The translations under genes were made by a program, and so were the position numbers. From Lachnospiraceae bacterium (GTDB lineage: Bacteria > Bacillota > Clostridia > Lachnospirales > Lachnospiraceae), in the NCBI GenBank assembly GCA_024680675.1, contig JAILBX010000091.1, positions 1-32,504 of the forward strand: DNA of 32,504 nt. Direction: 5' to 3'. How positions within the stretch are numbered: position 1 is the stretch's first letter; the number at the start of each line of letters is the position of its first letter. The notes beneath the pieces are model-generated. The model saw nothing but the letters and a program-made list of their open reading frames with translations. It was not told where the DNA came from and ran no database searches. Below are positions 25,236 to 32,504 of the stretch, in pieces.

Positions 25236-27308
25236 CTATGATAAAAGGGGAACATTTAACTCCGACAATCCATCAAGGACAAAAAGTCCGTCTTTGATTA
25301 TATCTGTCCCTTCTCCCTTTGCATTTATGGCAGTTATAAGGCCCAGCTCATGGTAGGGAATGGTAATGTCCGTATGGCAGTAAAAATAAGCCTCTTCAGG
25401 TTTTTCTTTTCGTTTTTCCGAAACAGAGTTATATTTTGCGACTATTTCCTTTCCATCGGGGTTGAAAACTCTGACGTCTTCTTCATGACTGTAACAGGTA
25501 TCTCCTACGGCAAAATGAGGACCTGTTTTTTCCCCTATAAGAATGGGCAGCTTTCTGCCTATATCATAATCTCTTGACATCCTGTAGGCATAGGTATTGG
25601 TTCCTATGGCAAACTCACCCAAAGGAAGGGTCTTATGGTTATAGAGTATATTTTCTTCGATATATTTTCTGTTTTCTTCCTCATTATCAAAATTTCCGCA
25701 GGAATAATCAACGATCATACCATCCTCGAAACGTATACGAAGATCCTTGAACAGAAGCTCGTTAAGGTATACCTGGCTCACATGCAGTAAACCTCTTGTC
25801 CCCTCCAGAAGCGGGGATGTAAAAACCTCTCCCAGAGGTATGTTTACATCTGCAACACAGTTTTCAAAAATGCTTTCTTTTAAAGGATCACCAAGCTTAA
25901 AAAGCTCCACAGTCATATCCGTTTCATTGCCTGCATCCTTTCTTCCCAGGATATGAACTCTTTCTGCCTTATCCAAAACATCTATTATAAGCTGCTGCAT
26001 TTTTTCATACTTTTTGTAATCCAGAGTATTCACCTTAATGGTTTCCCTGAATATAGCCTCAAAATCCTTTCCTATCTCCGGAACGGGATAGGCGATTATG
26101 GTAAAGCTTCTTTCTTCTCTCTTGATGTAATTATTCGTCAGCCTTCCGGCCTTGTCGGTATAATCAACCGAAAGCTTCCTTTGTTTTTCCGACAGTCTTA
26201 ATGAATTATCTGACGATTCCGGATCAAAGGGTTCTTCTCCAAAGGTTTCCATTACTGCAGGTCCTGCAAAACCTGCTGCCAGCTCTTTGTTATCCTCATA
26301 TACGGATTTCATTACATCCAGCTTTCTCTGAATAAACTCCTGGTCAAGGAAAAGAGCATTATCCTCTCTGTGGTCGTAATCATACTGTCTGTTTGGAACA
26401 GCTCCATAGTAGCCCGTTCGATTATACCCGTTTTTATTTACTGTAAAGCTCGGGTTTCTATATAATATCGTATGTAATCCCATATCTTCAAACTGCTTGA
26501 TCGCCTCTCTGATTATCAGCTCAAAGCCCAGATTATATCGGATGTTAACACTCGTTTTTTTATTCAGGTCTTTTCCGCTTTTAACAAATCCCACCCTGTA
26601 TCCTTCAGTAAATGTTCTGGCCATAGCTTCTATATCTTCCTTTTTCTGTAAGCTAAGGAATTTACTGATCTCTATCTCATTATCAGATATATATTCTCCA
26701 AAATCATAAAGATATCTCTGATCCTTCAGATCTGCTTTCTTAATGATATTAAATGCAAAATCCCTCTTGTAGGAAATCTGATCCAATATCCTGTCCTCCA
26801 TAAGGATGTCAAGGTTATCCCTTTGAAACCAGTACAGAGCATCATGAACCTGCAGAGGATCCGGCTGCTTTTCATCCATAAAAGCATAGGAGAATATATT
26901 ATATATCTCTATGAAAAGTTCCTGATATATGGTTATTATCTCCACCCTTTTCTCAAAAGCGCAGGGGATAAGTCCTCTAAGCTCAGAATAGAGAAAGCAA
27001 AGATACTGTCCAAGCTTTGGATCGCATTTTTCTTTCTCTGTTAGTCTGAACATATGATCCGGATTTCCATAAGAATTCTCATAATTCTCAGGAAGTATAT
27101 CCTTATAGAGCCTTTGGTTCAGCTTTTTTGCCGCCTCCATATCAAGTTTACATAACTCTTCATTTTCAGCCATTTTCAAGGTCAGCTGAATAAGAGTCAT
27201 AAACTCTGCAAGCTCCTTAAAATAGTCTTTAAATGCCATATCGGGAATATATTCATTTGCTATCTCAGCTATTCTTTCTGTGGATAAAGTGTATCTCTCA
27301 TTATTCAT
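25236..27308 (-). CDS. M29-family (thermophilic-type) metallo-aminopeptidase with a long N-terminal extension
   Basis: Metal-dependent aminopeptidase of family M29 (AmpS/AmpT type), presumably cytosolic and removing N-terminal residues from peptides. Of 690 residues, the C-terminal part carries the ligand pattern of the family: E494 (PLGEVFTSP), E565 (PLGEFAIGTNT), H598 (TGPHFAVGDTCY), H645 and D647 (CHTDIT). Classical AmpS/AmpT have about 410 residues; the first ~300 here have no recognised domain and look helical, though long forms like this occur in Clostridia. GGGGGG 7 nt before the ATG decides the start. It begins 2 nt after the preceding gene, at the end of the pyrF-pyrE unit; no terminator is evident before the purE promoter. 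Confidence 0.85.
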   Translation of the reverse strand: MNNERYTLSTERIAEIANEYIPDMAFKDYFKELAEFMTLIQLTLKMAENEELCKLDMEAAKKLNQRLYKDILPENYENSYGNPDHMFRLTEKEKCDPKLGQYLCFLYSELRGLIPCAFEKRVEIITIYQELFIEIYNIFSYAFMDEKQPDPLQVHDALYWFQRDNLDILMEDRILDQISYKRDFAFNIIKKADLKDQRYLYDFGEYISDNEIEISKFLSLQKKEDIEAMARTFTEGYRVGFVKSGKDLNKKTSVNIRYNLGFELIIREAIKQFEDMGLHTILYRNPSFTVNKNGYNRTGYYGAVPNRQYDYDHREDNALFLDQEFIQRKLDVMKSVYEDNKELAAGFAGPAVMETFGEEPFDPESSDNSLRLSEKQRKLSVDYTDKAGRLTNNYIKREERSFTIIAYPVPEIGKDFEAIFRETIKVNTLDYKKYEKMQQLIIDVLDKAERVHILGRKDAGNETDMTVELFKLGDPLKESIFENCVADVNIPLGEVFTSPLLEGTRGLLHVSQVYLNELLFKDLRIRFEDGMIVDYSCGNFDNEEENRKYIEENILYNHKTLPLGEFAIGTNTYAYRMSRDYDIGRKLPILIGEKTGPHFAVGDTCYSHEEDVRVFNPDGKEIVAKYNSVSEKRKEKPEEAYFYCHTDITIPYHELGLITAINAKGEGTDIIKDGLFVLDGLSELNVPLLS

Positions 27309-27310
27309 TA

Positions 27311-27643
27311 TCAAGCCCCCCATATTATTATAAGTATCCAGATAACAATATCTGTAATATTCAAAGCAAGTGCAGTGTTCGGCATCCAGGTATAAATATC
27401 CCTCTCCTTAAGGCTTACCAGGGCAGCGGCAATTCCCGTCAGGTTTGAAAGAAGGGCAAATAATCCGACTCCTCCAAAATGAATGTCCACATTTCCCTTA
27501 CTGTAATAGGAAACCAGCACAGCACCTGCAAATGAGACAAAAGAAAATAAAGCAAGAAAAAGAGACAATATACCCGTAAATGAATAATGTCTTGTGGTAA
27601 ACATAAAACTCTTTTTCTTTTTTATCTTTTTGGGTCTAGGCAT
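27311..27643 (-). CDS. Small membrane protein of unknown function (possibly DUF6142-like)
   Basis: A 110-residue protein with a strongly basic start (MPRPKKIKKKKSF) and three hydrophobic segments at about 22-46, 56-76 and 88-109, so probably a three-helix inner-membrane protein with its N-terminus in the cytosol. It resembles small membrane proteins of Lachnospiraceae that I recall as DUF6142, but this is memory, not a search. It overlaps pyrE by 8 nt and ends 2 nt before the aminopeptidase, so it is translated with the pyrimidine genes. No function is assigned. Confidence 0.75.
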   Translation of the reverse strand: MPRPKKIKKKKSFMFTTRHYSFTGILSLFLALFSFVSFAGAVLVSYYSKGNVDIHFGGVGLFALLSNLTGIAAALVSLKERDIYTWMPNTALALNITDIVIWILIIIWGA

Positions 27644-28316
27644 TTTTCACTCCATATTCCTTATAGTAGTCATCAATAGCTTTCTTTATCTTATCATCAA
27701 TAACCACTTTTCCCCCAAGCTCTTTTCCATAAAGGTATTCCGTTACTTCCTTCATGTTGACTATAGCTCCGGTCTTTATACCGTAATTCTCCTCTATCTC
27801 TTGAAGGGCAGCCTTACCTCCCTTTCCCTTTTCCAAACGGTTCAGAGAAACCATGAGACCTATTACCTCCACATTTCCCTGAGCCTTAATGATAGGGAAG
27901 GTTTCATCTATAGACTTGCCGGAGGTAGTTACATCTTCAATTATCACTACCCTGTCTCCATCCTTTATCTCAGAGCCTAAAAGGATGCCTGCATCTCCAT
28001 GATCCTTTATTTCCTTCCTGTTGGAGCAATATCTTATTTCTTTATCATAAAGCTTTGCAAAAGCAATGGTAGCAGCCACCGAAAGCGGTATTCCCTTATA
28101 GGCAGGCCCAAAGAGTACATCAAAATCATCCCCATAAGCATCATGTATGGCCTTTGCATAGTATTCCCCCAGCTTCATCAGCTGTTTTCCGGTTACATAA
28201 GCCCCGGCATTCATATAGAAGGGCGATATTCTGCCGCTTTTTAAGGTGAATGTGCCAAATTTCAGAACATCGCACTCCACCATAAACTCTATAAACTCTT
28301 CCTTATATGTTTGCAT
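27636..28316 (-). CDS. pyrE: Orotate phosphoribosyltransferase
   Basis: Fifth step of UMP synthesis: orotate + PRPP to OMP. 226 residues with the PRPP-binding motif VVIIEDVTTSGKS, the substrate segment GPAYKGIPLS and the early FTLKSGRISPFYMNAG typical of the family. It overlaps pyrF by 14 nt and the next gene by 8 nt. pyrF-pyrE order is common in Clostridia. Confidence 0.98.
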   Translation of the reverse strand: MQTYKEEFIEFMVECDVLKFGTFTLKSGRISPFYMNAGAYVTGKQLMKLGEYYAKAIHDAYGDDFDVLFGPAYKGIPLSVAATIAFAKLYDKEIRYCSNRKEIKDHGDAGILLGSEIKDGDRVVIIEDVTTSGKSIDETFPIIKAQGNVEVIGLMVSLNRLEKGKGGKAALQEIEENYGIKTGAIVNMKEVTEYLYGKELGGKVVIDDKIKKAIDDYYKEYGVKNA

Positions 28317-29223
28317 TAATATCCTCCTTCATATCCAACACTGCTGCCCTCGCAGCATCGCCGAAATTTTTCTCTCCAAAGTTTTTATACTCTTCCTTCA
28401 TATATGCAGCTATTATTCCTCTGGATGAATTTATAATAGCACCCAATCCGTCCTTGTTAAAGAAATATTTTAGATCTTTACCGCTTCCACCCTGTGCTCC
28501 GTAGCCGGGCACAAGGATAAAGCTTCTTGGCATTATGTCTCTCAAAGCCTTCCCGACTTCCGGATAAGTAGCTCCAACCACTGCTCCCACATTACTGTAG
28601 TCACCTTCCATAAGCTCCTGACCCCATTCATCAACCTTTCTTGCAACCAGCTCATAAAGAGGACTTTTTCCGTCTATAAGTCTGTCCTGAAATTCTCCGC
28701 TGCTCTTATTTGAGGTTTTAACAAGGACAAATATACCCTTGTCCTCCTCCTTGCAGACATCTATAAAGGGCTTTACTCCATCGGATCCAAGATATGGATT
28801 AACAGTAACAAAGTCCTCATCAAAGCCCGCTATCCTTTTGGAGCCCACTAAGGCCCTGCCCAAATGTCCCGTTGCATAAGCTTCCGAGGTGGAACCTATG
28901 TCACCTCTTTTTATATCTCCTATAACTATAAGTCCCTTTTCCTTACAATAATCAACAGTCCTTTTAAAAGCCATAAGCCCCGGTATACCAAACTGCTCAT
29001 ACATCGCTATCTGCGGTTTTACAGCCGGAACAAGATCATAAACAGCATCAACTATGCCTTTATTATATATCCATATTGCTTCAGCAGCAGCCTCTAAGCC
29101 TTCCCCTTTTTCTTTGAAAGCCTCCTTTTGTATAAATTCCGGAATATATTTCATCATAGGATCAAGACCCACAACTATGGGTGCCTCTTTTTTTCTGATT
29201 TCTTCTGTAAGTTTTTTTATCAT
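28303..29223 (-). CDS. pyrF: Orotidine 5'-phosphate decarboxylase, class 2
   Basis: Last step of UMP synthesis, decarboxylating OMP. The 306-residue length and the arrangement GLDP near the N-terminus, the catalytic D103-x-K105-x-x-D108 in GDIKRGDIGSTSEAYA and PGYGAQGG near the C-terminus mark the longer class 2 form, not the ~240-residue E. coli type. AAAGGAG lies 9 nt before the ATG. It starts only 24 nt after the nrdD terminator, so its promoter must lie in or upstream of the nrdD end, or expression relies on read-through. Confidence 0.97.
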   Translation of the reverse strand: MIKKLTEEIRKKEAPIVVGLDPMMKYIPEFIQKEAFKEKGEGLEAAAEAIWIYNKGIVDAVYDLVPAVKPQIAMYEQFGIPGLMAFKRTVDYCKEKGLIVIGDIKRGDIGSTSEAYATGHLGRALVGSKRIAGFDEDFVTVNPYLGSDGVKPFIDVCKEEDKGIFVLVKTSNKSSGEFQDRLIDGKSPLYELVARKVDEWGQELMEGDYSNVGAVVGATYPEVGKALRDIMPRSFILVPGYGAQGGSGKDLKYFFNKDGLGAIINSSRGIIAAYMKEEYKNFGEKNFGDAARAAVLDMKEDINANI

Positions 29224-29247
29224 TATTTATCGACTCCTTTCCTGGTT

Positions 29248-29276
29248 AAAAAAAGGAAATGCATAACTGCATTTCC
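29248..29276 (-). terminator. Rho-independent terminator after nrdD
   Basis: On the minus strand GGAAATGCA, a GTTA loop, TGCATTTCC and seven T residues: a perfect 9-bp stem starting 12 nt past the nrdD stop. It ends just 24 nt upstream of pyrF, so it may also act as an attenuator for the pyr genes. Confidence 0.92.
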
Positions 29277-29288
29277 CTTCTCTAAAAT

Positions 29289-31679
29289 TTATGCTAACAC
29301 CATATTCTTTTCTTCAACATATTTCTTAATGTTGGAAGCATTTGAATACTTTTCAAATCTGTTGCCATCTGTGATAACAAGGGTTGGTGCCTGCATTACA
29401 CCATATTTCTTTGTAAGCTCTACATTTTCCTCTGCATCGATCATCACCACTTTTTCATTTTTCAGATACTCCTTGGCGATCTTACAGTTGGGACAGCTTT
29501 TAGTGGTAAAGAGATATTTTACATTTCCTACCGGAAGTATATCCACCTCGTCATTACTGTTCAGGCCTTTCAGCTTAACCATTGCAGTTGTAGCTTTCTT
29601 GATATTTGAATTATCAATATCATAGACTACCCTGTTTTTATATTCCTGAGCTTTTCCGTCATTCCAGTTCTGTACAGGCCTGTAATAACCGGTTATCCTG
29701 CTGTATACCTCTGTCTTTTTCTGACAGTGAGGACAAAGCTTATGCTCACCCGATAAATAACCGTGCTCCTTACAGATTGAGTAAGTGGGTGACAGGGTAT
29801 AATAGGGCAGTTTATAATTTTCAGCTATCTTTCTCACAAGATTCGCAGCAGCCTTCCAATCAGGAAGCTTTTCACCAAGAAATGCATGGAAGACAGTTCC
29901 TGAAGTATATAAGGTCTGAAGCTCGTCCTGAATATCCAATGCATCAAATATATCTGAAGTATACTCCACCGGAAGATGTGAACTGTTGGTATAATAAGGT
30001 ACATCTCCCTTCTTTCCTGCAGTCTTTATCATAGGGTATTTCTTCCTGTCATGCTTTGCAAGTCTGTAGGCTGTACTTTCTGCAGGTGTTGCCTCAAGAT
30101 TATAAAGATCACCGTACTTCTCCTGATAATCGGACAGCTTATTTCTCATATGATTAAGCACGTCCTTTGTGAATTCCTGAGTCTTTCTCTTGGTAAGATC
30201 TTCCCTTAACCAATTGGCATTCAGGCCAACTTCATTCATTCCCACAAGCCCTATGGTTGAGAAATGATTATCAAAGCTTCCCAAATATCTCTTTGTATAA
30301 GGATACAATCCCTCTTCCAAAAGCTTGGTGATAACACCTCTCTTTATTTTAAGACTTCTTGCGGCTATATCCATCATCCTGTCAAGTCTTCTGTAGAAAT
30401 CTGCCTCATCCTTTGCAAGATAAGCGATCCTTGGCATATTTATCGTAACAACACCAACAGAACCTGTGCTCTCTCCGGATCCAAAGAAACCACCAGTCTT
30501 TTTTCTTAATTCCCTAAGATCCAGACGAAGTCTGCAACACATTGATCTTACGTCGCTTGGCTCCATGTCTGAATTTATGTAATTTGAGAAGTATGGTGTT
30601 CCATACTTGGAGGTCATTTCAAATAACAGTCTGTTATTTTCTGTGTCTGACCAATCAAAATCTCTTGTTATTGAATATGTGGGTATAGGGTACTGGAATC
30701 CTCTTCCGTTTGCATCTCCCTCTATCATTGTCTCGATAAAGGCCTTGTTGACCATATCCATTTCCTTCTTGCAATCCTTATAGCAGAAATCCATCTCTTT
30801 TCCGCCAACTATTGCAGGAAGCTCAGCCAGATCAGCCGGAACCGTCCAATCCAGGGTTATATTGGAAAAAGGTGCCTGAGTTCCCCATCTGCTTGGTGTA
30901 TTCACTCCATAAATAAAGGACTCTATACACTTCTTTACTTCATCATATGAAAGACCGTCAGCCTTAACAAAAGGCGCCAGATAGGTATCAAAGGAAGAAA
31001 AGGCCTGAGCGCCTGCCCATTCATTCTGCATTATTCCCAAAAAATTCACCATCTGATTACATAAAACAGAGAGATGTGCTGCCGGAGCAGATGTTATTTT
31101 GCCTGTTATTCCACCAAGACCTTCTTTGATAAGCTGCTTAAGGCTCCAGCCTGCACAATATCCTGTCAGCATCGACAGGTCATGTATATGAATATCCGCA
31201 TTTCTGTGAGCCTCGGAAATCTCTTCGTCATATATTTCCGACAGCCAGTAATTCGCCGTAACAGCTCCTGAATTGCTGAGTATAAGGCCTCCTACCGAAT
31301 ATGTGACCGTTGAATTTTCCTTTACTCTCCAGTCCTCAACCTTTACATAGCTGTTTACCACATCCTTGTAATCAAGGATAGTGGACTTCATGTTACGCAT
31401 TTTTTCACGCTGTTTCCTATATAATATGTAAGCCTTGGCAACTTCTGTATAACCGGCCTGTTCAAGAACTGTTTCAACGCTATCCTGTACATCCTCTACA
31501 AAAATCTTATCATCTTCAAGCTTACTCTGGAAATCAGCAGTAACTCTCAGCGAAAGAAGGTCTATCATATCATTATTATAATTCTTGTCACAAGCTCTAA
31601 AGGCCTTCATTATCGCATCATTGATCTTTGTCAATTTAAAATCCGTTATTTCTCCATCTCTTTTTATTACACTGAACAT
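29289..31679 (-). CDS. nrdD: Anaerobic ribonucleoside-triphosphate reductase (class III) with a fused C-terminal redoxin domain
   Basis: Oxygen-sensitive glycyl-radical enzyme that reduces ribonucleotides to deoxyribonucleotides. The 796 residues contain an N-terminal ATP-cone (about 1-95, FSVIKRDGE), the catalytic barrel with the cysteine pair CCRLRLDL (380-382 region), a zinc site (C636, C649, C652) and the radical glycine G664 in RITGY. After residue about 718 a thioredoxin/glutaredoxin-like domain follows with CPNC (729-732) and the cis-Pro segment QAPTLVI, so an electron donor seems built in. The activase gene nrdG, often adjacent, is absent here. Tandem NrdR-like boxes and a near-consensus promoter lie upstream. 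Confidence 0.96.
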   Translation of the reverse strand: MFSVIKRDGEITDFKLTKINDAIMKAFRACDKNYNNDMIDLLSLRVTADFQSKLEDDKIFVEDVQDSVETVLEQAGYTEVAKAYILYRKQREKMRNMKSTILDYKDVVNSYVKVEDWRVKENSTVTYSVGGLILSNSGAVTANYWLSEIYDEEISEAHRNADIHIHDLSMLTGYCAGWSLKQLIKEGLGGITGKITSAPAAHLSVLCNQMVNFLGIMQNEWAGAQAFSSFDTYLAPFVKADGLSYDEVKKCIESFIYGVNTPSRWGTQAPFSNITLDWTVPADLAELPAIVGGKEMDFCYKDCKKEMDMVNKAFIETMIEGDANGRGFQYPIPTYSITRDFDWSDTENNRLLFEMTSKYGTPYFSNYINSDMEPSDVRSMCCRLRLDLRELRKKTGGFFGSGESTGSVGVVTINMPRIAYLAKDEADFYRRLDRMMDIAARSLKIKRGVITKLLEEGLYPYTKRYLGSFDNHFSTIGLVGMNEVGLNANWLREDLTKRKTQEFTKDVLNHMRNKLSDYQEKYGDLYNLEATPAESTAYRLAKHDRKKYPMIKTAGKKGDVPYYTNSSHLPVEYTSDIFDALDIQDELQTLYTSGTVFHAFLGEKLPDWKAAANLVRKIAENYKLPYYTLSPTYSICKEHGYLSGEHKLCPHCQKKTEVYSRITGYYRPVQNWNDGKAQEYKNRVVYDIDNSNIKKATTAMVKLKGLNSNDEVDILPVGNVKYLFTTKSCPNCKIAKEYLKNEKVVMIDAEENVELTKKYGVMQAPTLVITDGNRFEKYSNASNIKKYVEEKNMVLA

Positions 31680-31782
31680 CCTGATAACAACCCCTTCCTT
31701 CTTTAGAAGATAAATCTGTTCAAAAATTTACCTTTACTACCCCATTTTATTAATTGTGCCCTCATTGTTCCTTTTCAGAAGC

Positions 31783-31825
31783 CTACCATATATTGGAATA
31801 GACTAATTCAGTCAATATATTGTAG
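31783..31825 (-). other. Hairpin in the nrdD 5' UTR
   Basis: On the minus strand CTACAATATATTG pairs with CAATATATGGTAG (12 of 13 positions) around a 17-nt loop that itself has a small GACT/AGTC dyad. It lies about 20 nt after the predicted transcription start and roughly 100 nt ahead of the nrdD ATG. Its core CAATATATTG also matches the centre of an NrdR box, so protein binding is an alternative to RNA structure. Confidence 0.45.
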
Positions 31826-31850
31826 TCTGCTCTGTCCCGCGAACAAATTT

Positions 31851-31879
31851 AGTATATAAAAAAAAATTCTTCGCGTCAA
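31851..31879 (-). promoter_or_regulatory. Sigma-A promoter of nrdD
   Basis: On the minus strand TTGACG (31874-31879), 17-bp spacer with a nine-T run, TATACT (31851-31856). The start would be near 31844, giving a leader of about 165 nt. The 396-nt gap between nrdD and the TPR gene is filled by this leader, the promoter, two NrdR-like boxes and the TPR terminator. Confidence 0.85.
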
Positions 31880-31886
31880 CAGAAAA

Positions 31887-31902
31887 ACACAACATCTTTT
31901 GT
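31887..31902. promoter_or_regulatory. NrdR-box-like operator, promoter-proximal
   Basis: The 16-mer ACACAACATCTTTTGT matches the NrdR consensus ACACWATATATWGTGT at 13 of 16 positions. It starts 8 bp upstream of the nrdD -35 and 32 bp from the second box, the helical phasing known for tandem NrdR boxes. Confidence 0.65.
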
Positions 31903-31918
31903 TCTTTTTTTCAAAGCG

Positions 31919-31934
31919 ATACAAGATATTGTGT
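31919..31934. promoter_or_regulatory. NrdR-box-like operator, distal
   Basis: The 16-mer ATACAAGATATTGTGT matches the NrdR consensus at 14 of 16 positions, with one half-site perfect. A 16-bp gap separates it from the proximal box. NrdR is the ATP/dATP-sensing repressor of ribonucleotide reductase genes in bacteria; nrdR itself is not in the window. Confidence 0.7.
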
Positions 31935-31966
31935 TTAACAATAAAATAATTATGTCTACCTATTTT

Positions 31967-31993
31967 TTTAAAAACCCCTATATCTAGGGGTTT
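31967..31993 (-). terminator. Rho-independent terminator after the TPR gene
   Basis: On the minus strand AAACCCCTA, a 4-nt loop, TAGGGGTTT and two further T residues (five T in a row in all) form a perfect 9-bp stem, then an A-rich run. It is about 80 nt past the TPR stop codon. The weak T tract lowers efficiency, but no better candidate exists. Confidence 0.7.
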
Positions 31994-32075
31994 ATCCAAG
32001 ATACAGAGGTTGTTTTGACTTTTAGAGTCAACATTATGTAACCCACAAGCTTTAGTAGTTGTTTTTTTTTACATA

Positions 32076-32504
32076 CTATCTTGTGCTTAAAAATTTATTT
32101 TCTCTTACCGCCTTCTCGTCGGCAGGATAATATCTTACATATTCTGCCATTCTCTCCTTTGCCTTTTCAAAGTCCCTCATATACTCATAGGTTACTATTT
32201 CATTATATTTAAGACTCTGGATATATTCCTCGTCATTTATCTGAATTCCCTTTTGGAAGGCCGCCAAAGCGCCCTCAAGATCAGACTGTCTGAGCTTTAT
32301 AAGCCCAAGCTCATTACAGATTTCCGCATCCTCCGGAGTTTTTTTGAGATATTCCTCCATTAAAGTAGCTGCGTAGCTGTCATCACCAAGCTTGGAGTAG
32401 GTTTTTCCCAGGTATGCGGTTACCTGGGCATTATCGTTCTTTCCTCTTTCTTTTTCAAATATTCCCCTGGCTTCATCATAGTTTCCCAGATAATAGGCAT
32501 AAAC
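32076..32504 (-). CDS. TPR-repeat protein, C-terminal 142 residues, cut by window edge
   Basis: The frame is open to the right edge, so this is the end of a longer protein. The visible part has tetratricopeptide-type helical pairs: a unit around YYLGNYDEARGIFEKE, another around AYLGKTYSKLGDDSYAATLMEEYL, then EICNELGLIKLRQSDLEGALAAFQKGIQI and a final YEYMRDFEKAKERMAEYVRYYP. TPR domains mediate protein-protein contacts; nothing visible tells the partner or whether a membrane anchor or enzyme domain lies upstream. It ends with TAG and a terminator follows before the nrdD regulatory region. Confidence 0.85.
   Translation of the reverse strand, partial: VYAYYLGNYDEARGIFEKERGKNDNAQVTAYLGKTYSKLGDDSYAATLMEEYLKKTPEDAEICNELGLIKLRQSDLEGALAAFQKGIQINDEEYIQSLKYNEIVTYEYMRDFEKAKERMAEYVRYYPADEKAVRENKFLSTR

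Noticed and set aside
32015-32031. TTGACT/AGTCAA dyad upstream of nrdD
   Set aside because: Six-bp stem without a T run, far from the promoter and not matching the NrdR consensus.

Overview
The window looks like a chromosomal segment of a low-to-mid-GC anaerobic Firmicute, most likely a Lachnospiraceae (Clostridia) member. The evidence is the Firmicutes gene order ispF-cysS-mrnC-rlmB-sigH, the class III (anaerobic) ribonucleotide reductase, QueH, a single-chain PurL, strong AGGAGG ribosome sites, TTGACA/TATAAT-type promoters and tRNAs without encoded CCA. The genus is not determined. Nearly everything is on the minus strand; the only convincing plus-strand gene is a small XRE-type regulator.

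Regions, left to right; minus-strand genes are transcribed right to left. (1) 1-1030: end of a pectin/hexuronate catabolic operon, kduI followed by a cut-off short-chain dehydrogenase (kduD type). (2) 1188-5386: tRNA-Thr, then the housekeeping operon ispF-cysS-mrnC-rlmB-sigH with overlapping genes, then tRNA-Met with a near-consensus promoter and a terminator. (3) 5414-7280: a CapA-type lipoprotein, a divergent small XRE regulator with a tiny leader ORF, and a 190-nt multi-hairpin element with no ORF. (4) 7297-25206: about 18 kb of closely packed genes, purE-purM-purN-purD-(membrane protein with a Tyr/Gly/Gln tail)-clpC-(unknown)-radA-purL-AEC transporter-queH-argS. A sigma-A promoter precedes purE and no terminator is visible inside. 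(5) 25236-29223: pyrF-pyrE-(small membrane protein)-M29 aminopeptidase, genes overlapping or nearly touching. (6) 29248-32504: nrdD with its own terminator, promoter and tandem NrdR-like boxes, then the 3' end of a TPR protein gene with a terminator.

Functionally the window is dominated by nucleotide supply: purine synthesis (purE, M, N, D, L), the last two UMP steps (pyrE, pyrF) and anaerobic dNTP synthesis (nrdD). Translation genes (argS, cysS, rlmB, mrnC, queH, two tRNAs) and stress/repair genes (clpC, radA) are interleaved.

The most unusual items are the 885-residue membrane protein at 18897-21554, whose cytosolic tail carries 15 uninterrupted five-residue Tyr repeats resembling eukaryotic FET/FUS low-complexity domains and which lies 21 nt upstream of clpC, and the structured non-coding element at 7086-7274. 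Tandem NrdR-like operators plus a 5' UTR hairpin upstream of nrdD are the clearest regulatory finding. All calls come from reading the sequence; no database search or folding program was run.
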